DNA from: Cavenderia fasciculata
Taxonomy: Eukaryota; Evosea; Eumycetozoa; Acytosteliales; Cavenderiaceae
Assembly (NCBI RefSeq): GCF_000203815.1
Contig: NW_004457695.1
Span: forward strand, 3,404,651 to 3,468,650
DNA length: 64,000 nucleotides
Direction: 5' to 3'
The notes under the pieces were generated by a model that worked only from the letters and a program-made list of their open reading frames with translations, had not been told where the DNA came from and did no database searches. The position numbers were made by a program, and so were the translations under genes. Below, one piece after another: positions 21,240 to 32,849 of the stretch. Each line of letters starts with the position of its first letter. Position 1 is the first letter of the stretch.

Positions 21240-22745
21240 TTAAATCTTTTGATAATCCAATTTAGTTTCCAATTTCTTTGTGTCGCTAACCTTTCTAACA
21301 GCCTTTAAAAAGTCTTCTTCAATGACAAAATCTCTTTCGGCTCTAATAGCAAACATACCAGCCTCTGTACAAACATTACGAAGATCAGCAGCATTGAATC
21401 CATCTGCCAATTTAGCTACTGCATCATAATCTATAGAATATTAAATTGTTAATTAGTTTCTTTCTTTGTTTTGTTTTTGTTTTAATTTTGTTTTTTTTAC
21501 ATACCAACATCACCATGTTTAGTAATAGAGGAAGCATGAATTTTAAGAACATCAACACGACCAGCTTCATTTGGAAGTGGGATTTCAATCTTTCTATCGA
21601 GACGACCTGGACGGAGGAGAGCAGGGTCCAAGACATCTGGTCTGTTGGTGGCCATGATGATCTTTACCTTTTGGAGGGTATCGAAACCGTCCATTTGGTT
21701 GAGTAGTTCCATGAGGGTTCTTTGGATTTCACGATCGGCAGAGGTACCTTCAGAGAAACGTCTGCCTCCGATGGCATCGATTTCGTCCATAAAGATGACA
21801 CATGGCTGATGATCACGAGCATAGCCAAACATCTCACGAATGACACGAGCACTCTCACCAATATATTTGTCGACAATGGCAGACGACACAACCTTGAGGA
21901 AGTTGGCTTCGATGTTGCTAGCAATGGCTCTGGCCAAAAGGGTCTTGCCAGTGCCTGGTGGGCCGTACAACAAGACACCTTTGGGTGGCTTGATACCGAC
22001 ACGAACAAACAATTCGGGTACCAAAAGTGGCAATTCAATGACTTCACGCAACTCTCTAATCTGTGAGTTCAAACCACCAATCTCTGTGTAACTGATGCTA
22101 CCTGGATTCTCTGTGGTCATATTAAAAATGATTGGGTCGACTTCTCTTGGGAGGATCTTTAAAATGGTCAATGTTGTCAAATCCAATGTAACTCTGGCTC
22201 CTGGTACTAATAAATGTGCCTTGTCTTGATAATTTGAACATCTTACTACATATCTTGGTCCATTACATGCTTTAACAATATCTAAAAAAAAAAAAATTAG
22301 AAATAGAGAAAAAGAGAAATAGAAACAAGGAGGTTAAAAACAAATAGTGAAAGTATATTACAATCATCTATCACCTATCATCATCATCATCATTATTATC
22401 ATCAATCATTCTTAATATCAATCTATTATATAAATAATATATATACTTTGATGATAATGATATGATGATGATGATTGCTAACTTCTCTCTCTCTTATTCT
22501 CTTGATTTTCTCCTCTTTTCTATCAACATACATCTTTCTTCATCTAATGATCTTAAAACTTCACCAATTATTTCACCAATATATTGAGTAGCTTTGAGAT
22601 GATCTTCAGTCTTTGCATAATCCTTCTTTAATTTCTTTATGAGTTCGTGTGTCTTTGCGAGACGTAGCTCAGCATTTCTATGTTCAATCAAACGATCTCT
22701 ATATTCTTGTAAAGATGAATCCTTCTTTGTATCTTCGTCTGACAT
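21240..22745 (-). CDS. psmC6: 26S proteasome regulatory ATPase Rpt4 (PSMC6/S10b)
   Basis: Rpt4 is one of six AAA ATPases of the 19S base that unfold substrates into the 20S core. Exons 22745-22532, 22281-21505 and 21430-21240 give 393 aa (human 389). The N-terminal coiled coil is followed by the OB-fold beginning [13 protein letters not shown], then Walker A GPPGTGKT (about 178-185), Walker B FMDEID, the pore/ISS region, and the Rpt4-specific [20 protein letters not shown] and [20 protein letters not shown]. The first intron splits the Tyr codon of EERYIVKA: the donor is the GTATGT inside the codon run, not the downstream in-frame ATG. Rpt4 rather than Rpt3/Rpt5 is indicated by the PREVDP and GDVDYDAV segments. 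Intact. Confidence 0.96.
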
Positions 22746-22970
22746 TTTCTATCTATCTCTATATCTCTATCTATTTAACAAATATGTGTGTGTAATGTAA
22801 TATATATATAAAATGCAATAATAATAAAAAATTAATATAAAAAAGGTGATGAGCGTTGATCTTCACAACCCCAATTTTCAAAAAAATATTAAAAAAAAAA
22901 ATTTGAGGTTCCGAATCCACGTCTTGGTTATTATGTAAATGATTATTATGTATATATTTATTTTAATTAA

Positions 22971-24272
22971 TTATTGTTTTGGTTGTTGTTGTTTGACAGC
23001 TTCAGCTGATTTTATATATGACAAATAGGCTTGAGTGATAAATTGATCATCATTTAATAGTTTTTTGAGTGTATCTTTGAATTGGTCTTTGGTAATGATT
23101 GGTGGTGTCACTGGAGACGTTGTTGATGGTATGTTGGCAGGTGTAACAGTCGATGAGCTAGCGACAGTCGAGTTATTATTATTTGTGGCGTTATTATTAT
23201 TAGTTTGAGTATTTGGGATTCCTGAATTTCCATTGGTATGATGTTGTTGTTGTTGTGATTGTTGTTGTTGTTGTTGTTGTAATTGTTGTTCTTCACGTTT
23301 TTTATTTTGTATCGATACAGAGTTCATAAGCTTAGCTAAAATATTATCCGGTTGTAATTGTTGTGGAATCGGTTGTTGTTGTTGTTGAAGATTTGATGAT
23401 AGAGGTGGAGATGAAGTTTGTGGAGGTGGTGAAAGTGGTTGTGCCTGTTGTTGTTGTTGTTGTTGTTGCAACTGTTGTTGTTGTTGTAATTGTTGTTGTT
23501 GTTGTTGTTGAATTAATTGTTGTTGTTGGAACATATTAATTAATTGTTGTGGTTGTACTAATTGTGGTTGTGGTTGTTGTTGTTGTTGTTGTTGAGGTGG
23601 AGGAGTACTCATACCAGGACTTCCAACAAGTGCAGCTACTGGCAACATCATGCCTGGAGGTGGAGCCATTTGTTGTTGTTGTTGTTGCTGTTGTTGTTGA
23701 GCTACAAGTTGTTGAGGAGGAGGTTGTAGTATCTGTGAGACAGATGGTGAAGGAGGGGGAGGGACGCCACCAGACGATGCAAGTGCTTGTTTTTGTCGTT
23801 GGATCTCTTTGAGTTGTTGGAATATCTTTTCCTGATCCGACGACTCGTAGAACCAGATACCATTGATACCCTGATCATTCTTGTAGATCAAATAAGGGCC
23901 CTGACACTTGATCAGCAGCTTCTCATTGACCTCCTCGACAAGATTCTTGGTCGACAATCGATTCATGACGATCAACTTTTCAAAAGGTTCATCTAAACGT
24001 CTGACAATAAACAACGATCCTTCAACCTCTCTTCGATGCTATATATTATATATAACAATCATGTAACATAATGTATGTTGTAAGTATAATCTTATATTAT
24101 CTATCTAATCTATCTATTATACTAGTGGTTGACATACCCATTGTTGAGTTTGAACATCAAACCTATACACGGCTACATGAGTCGATGTTCCCAATACATC
24201 TACAATCTTATTATCTAAACGTTGCAAAGCAGACAGATTTAACTGTTGCTGTGACGTAGCTTCTCTGTTCAT
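22971..24272 (-). CDS. dcp1: mRNA decapping activator DCP1
   Basis: DCP1 binds and activates the Dcp2 decapping enzyme in P bodies. Exons 24272-24138 and 24038-22971 join in phase 0 to give 400 aa. The EVH1 domain occupies about residues 1-125: LNLSALQRLDNKIVDVLG, VAVYRFDVQTQQW, EGSLFIVRR, then IVMNRLSTKNLVE and GIWFYESSDQEKIFQQL. The middle (about 130-355) is Gln/Pro/Asn-rich with several Q runs. The last 40 residues (ITKDQFKDTLKKLL...FITQAYLSYIKSAE) match the C-terminal helical trimerisation region of metazoan/plant DCP1. The start is the ATG at 24272. An acceptor-like TATATAG lies 20 bases upstream, so a non-coding or tiny first exon cannot be excluded. Confidence 0.92.
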
Positions 24273-24763
24273 ACTAGTATCTCTTTCTTGTTCTATATAT
24301 ACAAAAATAAATAAATAAATAAATTTATTAAAAAAAGGTTGAAGTCATGAGTGTTTTCAAAAATTGTTTGAAAAAAATGGAAATTGAATGTTCAACTGTA
24401 GTTGATCAGAAGAATAATAATTATTTATTTGTTCATATATTTATATACCCTTCAATCCTAACAAAAAGGTAATATTATAATCAAGGATTGATGGTAATAT
24501 ATTATAAATTGATATATTTTCGTTTTCCAGATTCTGACATATGTTTCGCGAGAATCAGATATTTTCTCAAATGTAATCATTCCATTATCCTAGTCTTTAG
24601 AACCATCTTGAGTTTTTACCTTTCGTAATGAATCAGGTGGTTCTCTGTCTCGGTCGTCCAAAAACAAAGATATTTATACTACTTTGTCGTCTACATCCAA
24701 TTCATAATTACATACATATTTATAACAACAAATATTTTATATTATTATTACTAGTTATTTAAA
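24273..24763. other. Divergent intergenic region
   Basis: No ORF of note. It holds the DCP1 promoter and the promoter of the small gene at 24764. Near 24530-24560 an imperfect inverted repeat (GATTCT...AGAATC) flanks TTTCGCG. Confidence 0.45.
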
Positions 24764-25231
24764 ATGGGAGATATTTCAGAAAAGTTAATTGCACAAGCTC
24801 ATGACATGTTCCTCAATGTTGATGAACCTTTGGCAGTCCTGTACCAAGAGTTGCGTTATATTAGATCACAAGACAAAACGAGTGATGAAGGATACAGCAT
24901 CGATCAACAAGAAGCTCTTGAAATTCACAGTGATGAATATTTCCAAGACATGAATCGTTTTGGCCTTCTTTTAGTATTCTACAGACTAAGAATTGTAAGA
25001 TAGATAGATAGAAATAATATATGATTAAAACGCTAATATATATTTTTTTTTTGAAAACTTATATAGTTACATTTTAATGAAGTTGACAAGACCGTTAAAA
25101 TCGTCCATAACCTAGGGTCACACTATAAACCAGGTTTTTCTTTGGCTGAAATCACAAACTTTAATACTGTTGTACAACAAATCATCAGAGAAAGACAAAA
25201 AAGATTAATGCAAGCTGTCATTCTCCAATAA
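24764..25231 (+). CDS. Small conserved-looking protein of unknown function
   Basis: Two exons, 24764-24994 and 25067-25231, are joined by a 72-bp phase-0 intron (GTAAGA...TATATAG) and give 131 aa. I do not recognise the family. The sequence is not low-complexity and reads like a compact helical protein: MGDISEKLIAQAHDMFLNVD, then a Tyr/Arg-rich helix LYQELRYIRSQ, FGLLLVFYRLRI across the splice, GSHYKPGFSLAEI, and a basic C-terminus ending RQKRLMQAVILQ. No signal peptide or membrane segment. The reading is supported by the AAA-ATG start context, matched phases, and normal amino-acid use on both sides of the intron. A subunit of a larger complex is possible but not shown. Confidence 0.75.
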
Positions 25232-25239
25232 ATAAATTG

Positions 25240-25350
25240 AGTTAGAATACTTTAAATTATCTATGGGTTGTGCGTCCAGAGGAGGTGGAAAACTTGATAC
25301 CATTGAGACCACCCTCTTCAACACAGTGTTGTTCAAGAGATCATTTCGGA
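25240..25350 (-). pseudogene. Possible exon relic with normal base composition
   Basis: A short patch between two genes has far higher G+C than the surrounding intergenic DNA. On the minus strand one frame reads SLEQHCVEEGG then LNGIKFSTSSGRTTHR before a stop. The LNGIKF...GRT pattern is loosely like a beta-prism (jacalin) lectin strand. No start or splice signals tie it to either neighbour, so it may be the remnant of a lost gene. Confidence 0.3.
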
Positions 25351-25402
25351 GAATTTATTTTACCTTTTGATACGGCGTATTACTACTATTTCTCTTTGGT
25401 CT

Positions 25403-26776
25403 TTAAGTTTTAGCAAACAATTGAGTTAAATACCACATACCATCTGATCCTTGGTATACTCCAATCGTACAGATATTATAGTCGGCCAATAAATTCTCTC
25501 GATGTCCTTTGGAATTGATCCAACCCTCGACTGCCACTTCGGCAACAGTGGCATCGCAATTATTCATTGCAACATTTTCACCACTTTTAATGTGACGGAA
25601 TGGAAACCTTTTTATTCTCTCTTGAAATCCTCCATGTCCAAATGGAACCTTTTTATCTGACATATCTATATAATAAAAGGTTTTGTTGGTTAACGATATT
25701 TAGTGGTTTTGTATAGATATACAAATTTTTACATACTTTTACAATGTTCAACAGCAATACCAAAAATACCTTGATGCCATTGACACGGGGGTCTATTATT
25801 CTTGGCTCTAAATGCATTACTGAGTTCCAATGCTTTCCTACCAATTGACTCTGGATTTCTAAATGTATTATTGATAGTATTAACTTTTCCACGTCTATTA
25901 TCTGCAGAATTATGATCGGTTGATGCAAAATGCATCTTGTTTTCCTCTTCTTGTTTCGATAGGCTTTCAACATCTGCCATTGTATACATCTTTTTAGTTG
26001 ATAATCTAGATTTAAAAAAAAATATTAGAAATCATTGATGGTACTATAATCCATGTGTTGTTACTTTTAAAAACATACTTATCATTTCTATAAGATTGAT
26101 GTTTCTTTACTCTTAATAAAGATAATTGATTACGCATGTCTCTGTATTGATCCAAATCATATCCTTTACCATTTTGTTTACCATTATTGGTTGTAGAAGT
26201 TGTAGAGGTAGTAGAGGTAGATGATGAGCCATAACCATCATAGTCATCATCGTCGTCGTCATCGATTTCAATTGGTGAATTGTTGTTATTTGTTATATTC
26301 ATGTTATTGTTGTTGGTATTATATTTCTCCTTTTTTACGTTCATTGTCGTATTGTTATCATTCTCGTTCTTTACATTATTGTCGGTGTAATTATTATTGT
26401 AGTTGTTGTATTTGGTTGGTTCATATATTTGAATACCATCACTCCTCATACACTCTTCTGATATTCTATTGATACGATTTTGATGTACGTCTGCCAAGAA
26501 CACTCTTGTTCGATTCTTATCAAAAGGTAAGATGGCCTTTGCCTTTTGAGAAGAAGAAGAAGGTGTCTTTCGTACCACATTGTTAGCAACACCATTTCTC
26601 AAAGAAGATGAAGAAGTTGTCGAGTTGCTTGTTGCCAATGGTTTCTTCACTTGTTGTTGTTCTTGTTTAACTTCATGTTTGATGTTGTAGTTGTTAAAAG
26701 ATGATGATGTTTGATTGTTGTAGTTGTTATCATCTTCTTGATCATCGTCATCGAGATTGATTATATCCTTATTCAT
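25403..26776 (-). CDS. CAP (SCP/PR-1) domain protein with low-complexity N-terminus
   Basis: Three exons (26776-26079, 26005-25737, 25665-25403) with compatible phases (2, then 1) give about 409 aa. The C-terminal 150 residues form a CAP domain: LELSNAFRAKNNRPPCQWH, VEHCKNM, PFGHGGFQERI, SGENVAMN, and VEGWINSKGHRENLL followed by GIGVYQ...WYLTQLFAK. Cysteines are few and no signal peptide is present, so unlike most CAP proteins it may be intracellular. The N-terminal 250 residues are Asp/Asn/Ser/Lys-rich and contain short ordered pieces (RTRVFLADVHQNRINRISEE and YDLDQYRDMRNQLSLLRVKKH). An alternative is two genes, with the CAP part starting at the ATG at 25989. The 73-bp GTATGT...TCTAG stretch that splices them in frame favours one gene. 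Confidence 0.7.
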
Positions 26777-26794
26777 CCCATTACCCTTATGCAA

Positions 26795-26981
26795 TATATA
26801 ATATTATTATTATTTATTGTTCTATGATATACAAAGTTATAACTTTGTAAAATAATATAAGTCAGCTAATTCTAGGAAATTATAAACTCGGCTTGGTTGT
26901 TTCATTTTTATTATATTACTTTATTAAATTTTATTTGGTATATCTTTATTTATTCATTTCATATTCTGATGATCAATATCA
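26795..26981. promoter_or_regulatory. Divergent promoter interval
   Basis: This 187-bp A+T-rich interval separates two divergent genes and must carry both core promoters. No specific motif can be assigned. Confidence 0.35.
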
Positions 26982-29127
26982 ATGTCTGTGTGTTTGTATA
27001 ACTCCTCCTCTGTTATTGATTCAATGAGTAGATATCCACCACCTCAACAACAATCGTCGTCAAGGAGAACAACATCATCTAACCAAAATAACAATAATAA
27101 CGGTGGTGCAGGACAACAAAGTAGCAGAACAACTAGTAGTACAACTGGTGGTAATAGCTCCTATCACCCTTATAATGGTGGAAATACAACAACTGGTCAT
27201 ACAAGTAGTAGCAGACGATCGTCTAGAGATGGTCGACCATCATCTTCATCGAGCAGACATTCAAACAAAGAAGTAGATCCCCTCCAAGCCCATTTGGCAT
27301 CGATGTTAGGTTTAAAGAGTACAAAGAAACCAACACTAAAGGTTGGTGGTGAATTGGTATCATTGGTAAGTAGTAGTTGTACAACTATCAGATGACAGAC
27401 AACTGAGATTGATTTGTTAAATTGTATCATATGACTGACTTGTTTGTTTATTTTGTTTAAAGGATATGTCACCATCAAAAGATAAAGGATTATTTCAATC
27501 TGGTAAATCATCAAACTCAACCTACATGTTAAAGAATAATCTATTGAATGGAAAGATACCAACACCTTCAAAATATGGAGAACCAAGAGGAAGAAGAACA
27601 ACAATAACAACACATGACGTTGACGAAGCATCATACAGTAATAGTCCTTATCAACAAAGTGGAGGTGGTGGCGGTCGAGGTGGATATCATAATCAATATC
27701 GAAACATGTTAAAGAAACCGTCTCAGGATGAAGAAGAGATTGAATCTTTGACACCATCACCTCATCCACAAGTAAAACTATCGTTTTATTCAAAAGGAGA
27801 ACCAAGGAATGAAAATACATCAGCTGTCGACTCTAGTTTTGATAACTTTGATGACAATGATAATGGGAATGGTGGCGGTAATCAAAGCAAAGCAAATGAA
27901 AATGATTATTTCAACTTGGAACGTAAAAAATATTTAGATATGGAAATGGAAGCGGAAAGAGATCGTGAAGTTGAAAGAGTAAGAGATAGGGAATTGGAAA
28001 GAGAATTTAGTTTTAATGTAGATACAATTGTATATAATAATCACAATAATCAAAATAATCAGAATAATAATAATCAAAACATTAATAATACATATACTCC
28101 ATACAACCCAAACAAATATAATATTTATGATCACCAAACAACAAACTCTGTAAATAACCCAAACAATATAACAATTATACCCAATACCAATATTAATACA
28201 AAACTTCAACAATTACCAAATAATAATAATAACAATAATCAAAAGTTTAAAGCAGTTCCAGTAAGTTTAAATCTAAAACGCCCAGCCAAAACCAACAACA
28301 ATAATACAAACACCAATAATAATAGTAAACAAGATAATAATAATACAATCAACACTAACAACAACAACAACACCACTACTACAACAACAACAAATAATAC
28401 AAATAATAATATTAATAATATTAATAATGGTATCAATGATGATGAAAATACAACAACAGAAATCGATGAACTATTTTCATTTCCATTTGATGATTCAAGT
28501 AATTATGGAGTGGCTACAACAACGATTAATCCGACACAACCGACTGAAAACTCTAGTACAAATGGAGGAGGAGGTGGTGATAATAATAGTAATGGATGTG
28601 ATTTTTACCTAGATACACCTTGTACATTTAGAAATTATGGTATTATGAATAGTAGTAATCATCATTTAACAAATTCATCATCTCCTCCCAATTCTTCATA
28701 TCTATCATCAACTGCGAGCATCCCCCAAAAATTACGACAATCTACAGCATCATCATCTTCATCTTCATCCTATTCATCACCAACATTAAAGTCAACCAAT
28801 AATAATAATAATAATTCTAGAGCCAATTCATATATAAGCCAATATTTTCCAATCGAAGAAAATTCACCAGTCTTTATTCCCAATACCTACCAAGATCCAC
28901 ATCTAACCAACGATTATGAGTCACAATTTTTTGTTTTAGAAACACAAATTAAACAAACTCAACAACCTCAACAACAACAACATGTAATAGAAGAAGCAGA
29001 ACAAGAAGAAGAAGAATCACCAATTAAATCAACTACCACAAATTACCAAACAGTGGAACAAGATGAGGAAGAAGGTGACCAACAAAATTATCCATCACCA
29101 ACTCCACCACCAAGTTGTGGTCAATAA
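26982..29127 (+). CDS. Asn/Ser/Thr-rich protein of unknown function
   Basis: Exons 26982-27365 and 27463-29127 (phase-0 intron, GTAAGT...TTTAAAG) give 682 aa. No known domain is recognised. Segments that are not low-complexity are DPLQAHLASMLGLKSTKKPTLKVGGELVSLD across the splice junction, KSSNSTYMLKNNLLNGKIPTP, and an Arg/Glu stretch (MEMEAERDREVERVRDRELER). The rest is long Asn, Thr and Ser runs plus a Glu-rich patch near the C-terminus. The start is either 26982 (MSVCLYNS...) or the second ATG at 27024 (MSRYPPPQ). Predicted largely disordered; a nuclear or RNA-associated role would be a guess. Confidence 0.72.
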
Positions 29128-29216
29128 TACATACACCTTTAACAAATTAACCAACTGTTGGTTGATCAATATACATATTTGATTTTTCAAATCAATAGAT
29201 CTTTTAATTTACTTAT

Positions 29217-30586
29217 TTATTTAGTTTTCTTTTGAGACTTTTTTAAACGATAATGTTTAAATTCTTGAAAGACACCAGCAATAATTGGAAAACAAACTGG
29301 AACAAAGAGAGGAGTGTAGACGGCATATTTGTGTTCGTCTGGGAAATACAATTGAGACAACATATTCTCGTCAAAGAATGCTTCTTCAGCGGCATTGAAA
29401 GCAACCTTGGAGGCAGCCAAAGCAGCATAAAAGTCACCTTTTGCAAATGCAGTGTGTGTAGCATTGATACGTTCGATTGCCAAATCAACCTTTTCTTTAA
29501 TATTGTCCAACACCAACATGTTTGGCAAACTATCAAGTAGTGATGATAGACTTGTCAATGTATCAATAGTAACATTGACATTATCAGCCAATGATCTTAG
29601 AATTAGTTTGTTTAATTGATTCTTTGTAATGGTTGATTTGTTGTTATTGTTTTGTTGTTGTGATTGTTCCTTTTTTCTTGAAATACCAAATAAATCTTGT
29701 AATTGATATCTAAATGTCAATATTGCTTCTTGTAATTCATTTGTTAAATCTGTTGTTGTTGATGATGATCCAGTAACTGTTGAAGTAGCATCAGCAGCAG
29801 ATTGATGATTTACATTATGTATGACTACACCACCATATTGTGGGATTGAAAATGCATTACTCTTTGAAGATGATGGTGAACCTGGTTTACCAATGTACAA
29901 AGGTGATTGACTTGGAGGTGGAATGTATACAATAAAATTAAGTGTTGGTTGATTGGTTGATGTTGAGTCTAGTTGCCATTCATTAGGGTTGATGTATTCA
30001 GACAATGACCCAGATGGAATATAATAAGAGTTACTCTCCTTGTCGTAGATTGGTGATTTCAATAGAGTTGCATAATGTGAAACCTTTGATTGAATGGTAA
30101 AGTTTGCAATCACTGATATTTGATCAACAAATTGTTTCAAGTTTGCTACAATAACAACAACAAAAGTCAATCAACGTTAGTTACAATACATAGCAGTATA
30201 TTATTTATATAGTTACCATTATAAAGTTCTTGAAATTGCCATTTAGGAATGATTGATGATGGATCAGCATTCAATAGAGTAAAAGATAAACAATATTCAG
30301 TTGCAGTCTTTACGACATTATCATGATTTGGTTGATGATATCTATTAATCAAATCTATAAATGATGGCCATTGTCCAACTATACTATTATTATTATTATT
30401 ATTACTATTACTATTATTTGTTACTTTAAGTTGTTGTAGTTCTTGTCTATATTGATTGTATTTAAGTATTGGTTCAAATTCAACAGGTGATCTATAGGTT
30501 GTGGTCGTATACCACCAAACTGGTAAACCAAGAAGGAATGATACTACAAATACAGCTACAATAGTCACTCTTTTGCTCACTGCCAT
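29217..30586 (-). CDS. pigS: GPI transamidase complex subunit PIG-S
   Basis: PIG-S is a structural subunit of the ER-membrane complex that attaches GPI anchors to proteins. Exons 30586-30217 and 30145-29217 (phase 1) encode 432 aa, shorter than human PIG-S (555). Topology matches the family: an N-terminal membrane helix (about residues 8-26, VTIVAVFVVSFLLGLPVWWY with YRSPVEFEP just after), a large lumenal domain, and a second helix near the C-terminus (TPLFVPVCFPIIAGVF) with a basic tail. Family motifs include LGLPVWW, YRSP, LNFIVYIPPPSQSPL, WGGV-like YGGVVIHN, and the AxxxAFxAAEEAFFDENMLSQLYFPDEHKYAVYTPLF block. It starts 156 bp from the REX1-B-family gene. No defects are seen. Confidence 0.9.
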
Positions 30587-30742
30587 CTTCTGTCTGTATG
30601 TATTTGTATTTGTATATAAATAATACTTTTAAAACAATGAACATCAAAAGCATGTTGTGTGCACACTCTTAAAAACTTAATTAACTTTAACTTTAAATTT
30701 ACAATATTTTAAAATATATCTGTCGTTTTATTATTATTATTA

Positions 30743-31491
30743 TTAATGATTACAAGTATGAGAATGTTCATGTTTATGTTCATTGTTATGTGTATCTTTA
30801 TTGGATCTATCAGGAGTACCCTTTGCATCCTCTTCTTCATTCAATTCATATTGTAAATCTTCTAATTTTTCATTGATCATTGATGTTATTTGGTTTAGGG
30901 TAGTTTGACATTCTTGTAATTGTTGGTTACAACCTTGGATATGTTCTTTAAAGCATCCGTCATTCTCCATCTTTATAATATTTCCATCTTCATCGATACG
31001 AGTCATCGAATCATTTGCATGTACTTCTGTCTTTAATATTTGATATTTTGATGTCTAAAGAGATAATGAAGATAGTAGTTGTTCAGTTGTTGGTATTCAA
31101 TCAAGATTAAATCATAATTATAAAAACATACAAGTATAAACTTAACCTTTTCATAATCTCTCAATTCGTTTATGATGGTTGACCATTTAGGTTTGATTGG
31201 TTGGAGAGCAGCTTCGATCATGATGAGTTCCTTTGACACCTTTGAAATCAGTGACGACACTGTTTGACATAGTTTAGTGTACTCTTCTTCATTTTGAGTG
31301 TCCAAGTATACACGAAACCCTTGGTTCCATTTAGTATAGATAGCAGCTCTCTGTCCTTGTGTATTGAAAAAGATTGACAGTATATCACTCGGTGTAGATA
31401 TATTCAACATGTTCTTTAACTCTTCTTCTAATCCTGCTGCATCTTTTATTTGTTCTTTTTGTAGAATATTGGTATCTCCTGTTGTACTCAT
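30743..31491 (-). CDS. REX1-B family protein with His-rich tail
   Basis: Exons 31491-31132 and 31054-30743 join in phase 0 to give 223 aa. Residues about 15-135 (GLEEELKNMLN, RAAIYTKWNQGFRVYL, YTKLCQTVSSLISKVSKEL, INELRDYEKVKFIL then TSKYQ) resemble the REX1-B family, named from an algal gene needed for excision repair; the metazoan homologue is REX1BD. The domain is helical, with no enzyme motif visible. After a Glu-rich linker the protein ends in a His-rich tail (HNNEHKHEHSHTCNH), which could bind metal but may simply be low-complexity. Assignment rests on pattern similarity remembered from the family, and the molecular function of the family is poorly known. Confidence 0.72.
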
Positions 31492-31666
31492 CTTTTATAT
31501 GTATCTATACTATCTATCTATCTTTTATAAATTAAATATGAAAGAATCATATTTTCGATCATCATCATCCCAATGTAGTAATTTTTAATCTTTGTTTCAT
31601 TTCAAGTGAATGCGTAATTATTAATTAATTATTTAATTGTTAATATATATTCTATGTTTTATTATT

Positions 31667-32191
31667 CTATTCACCTCTATAGATTACAAAGTTCTTTTCA
31701 GTTTCTTCAATCTTTACTTCAAATAGTAGGTTACCAAGCTTCTTGTGTAATGCACCCCATATCCAAACGGCTACGTTCTCTGTGGTGGTGACGATACCTT
31801 TGAGAGGTTCGAGATCCTCCAATGTTCTGTGATCGAGTATATCCAACACCTCGGTGGCAATGATACTCTTTAACTCGGTGATATTGATAAACATGCCAGT
31901 CTTTGGGTCGACGGCACCCTTGACAGACACCTCCAACACATAGTTGTGTCCATGTTGGTTGATACACTTTCCATATATTTGTTTGTTCTCTTCAAGTGTC
32001 AATTCATGTGAATATAATCTATGACTGAAATATAGTAGTGTATGATGATCATACATGTTAATATCCGATATCGGATGTAATCAATCAGATCAGATCATCT
32101 GATCACCGTGTAGGTATGTACAGGTAGATAGGTAGATAGATTACCTTGATGAAAATGTTTCTCTTCTGGTTAAGATTACTGATGGCGCCAT
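31667..32191 (-). CDS. ptsA: 6-pyruvoyl-tetrahydropterin synthase
   Basis: PTPS converts 7,8-dihydroneopterin triphosphate to 6-pyruvoyl-tetrahydropterin, the second step of tetrahydrobiopterin (and dictyopterin) synthesis. Exons 32191-32145 and 32024-31667 (phase 2) give 134 aa, the normal family size. Key residues are visible: zinc ligands His17 (SSSHRLYS) and His40/His42 (NQHGHNYVLEV), catalytic Cys36 (YGKCINQHGH), the LDHRTLEDL segment holding the catalytic Asp/His, and the C-terminal ETEKNFVIYRG with the substrate-binding Glu. The first exon (MAPSVILTRRETFSS) supplies the first strand; without it the zinc site would be cut off. The upstream ATG of the longer second-exon ORF lies in the intron. 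Intact. Confidence 0.95.
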
Positions 32192-32849
32192 TATCTTTCT
32201 TCTTCTTCTTATTTATAACTATTTATATATATTATATATTTATCAATAATGAATGATTTGATTATTTGTCTTTCTTAAAAGGCAACTTTAATTTAGGACA
32301 ATCACAAAAACACCAACAACAAATTCTTTCATCAACTTTTTTCTCCTTCTGTTGCTTCGATTAGAACCTACAGGAACTTTCTTTTACCAAGGATTATTAT
32401 TATTATTACTATCAATATTCCATTCTTTAATTCCAAACATACATTTTTCTCACTCTCTCTCTCTTTTCTCTCTTTTAATATTACATATTATATTACAATA
32501 TTTCGATGTATCATGGATGGGAAGTTCTCTCTTTTGCCATAAATGATGATTGGATTGGTCTAAATTAGATCAATTGGATTAAAAGACCATAATTAAACAC
32601 ACCACACATTTAACTTTAGATCACATCCATCGATGATGACTCGAAGACAGTGAATCATTGTTACCAAAATTTCAATGAAAGATAGTGAGTCATTGTTGTT
32701 GAGTTTTTTTTAATAAGCAGAACCATTCTGCAAAGTATGACATTCGATTCGTCTATTCATCATATTTGCATTATCTCTGTTTAATTAATAATAATAGGAA
32801 TAGGAATAAGATTAAGAGTCTTTTCTTTACTTCACCTCATACAATTTAA
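32192..32849. other. Divergent intergenic region (PTPS / Kelch-BTB)
   Basis: No gene is seen in about 650 bp. It holds two divergent promoters. Two similar 13-mers, GTGAATCATTGTT and GTGAGTCATTGTT, occur about 45 bp apart (about 32651 and 32686). The left part is TTC/TTA-rich. Confidence 0.5.

Noticed and set aside
31808-31819. GGTTCGAGATCC, like a tRNA B box
   Set aside because: It lies inside the PTPS coding exon and there is no A box or cloverleaf around it.
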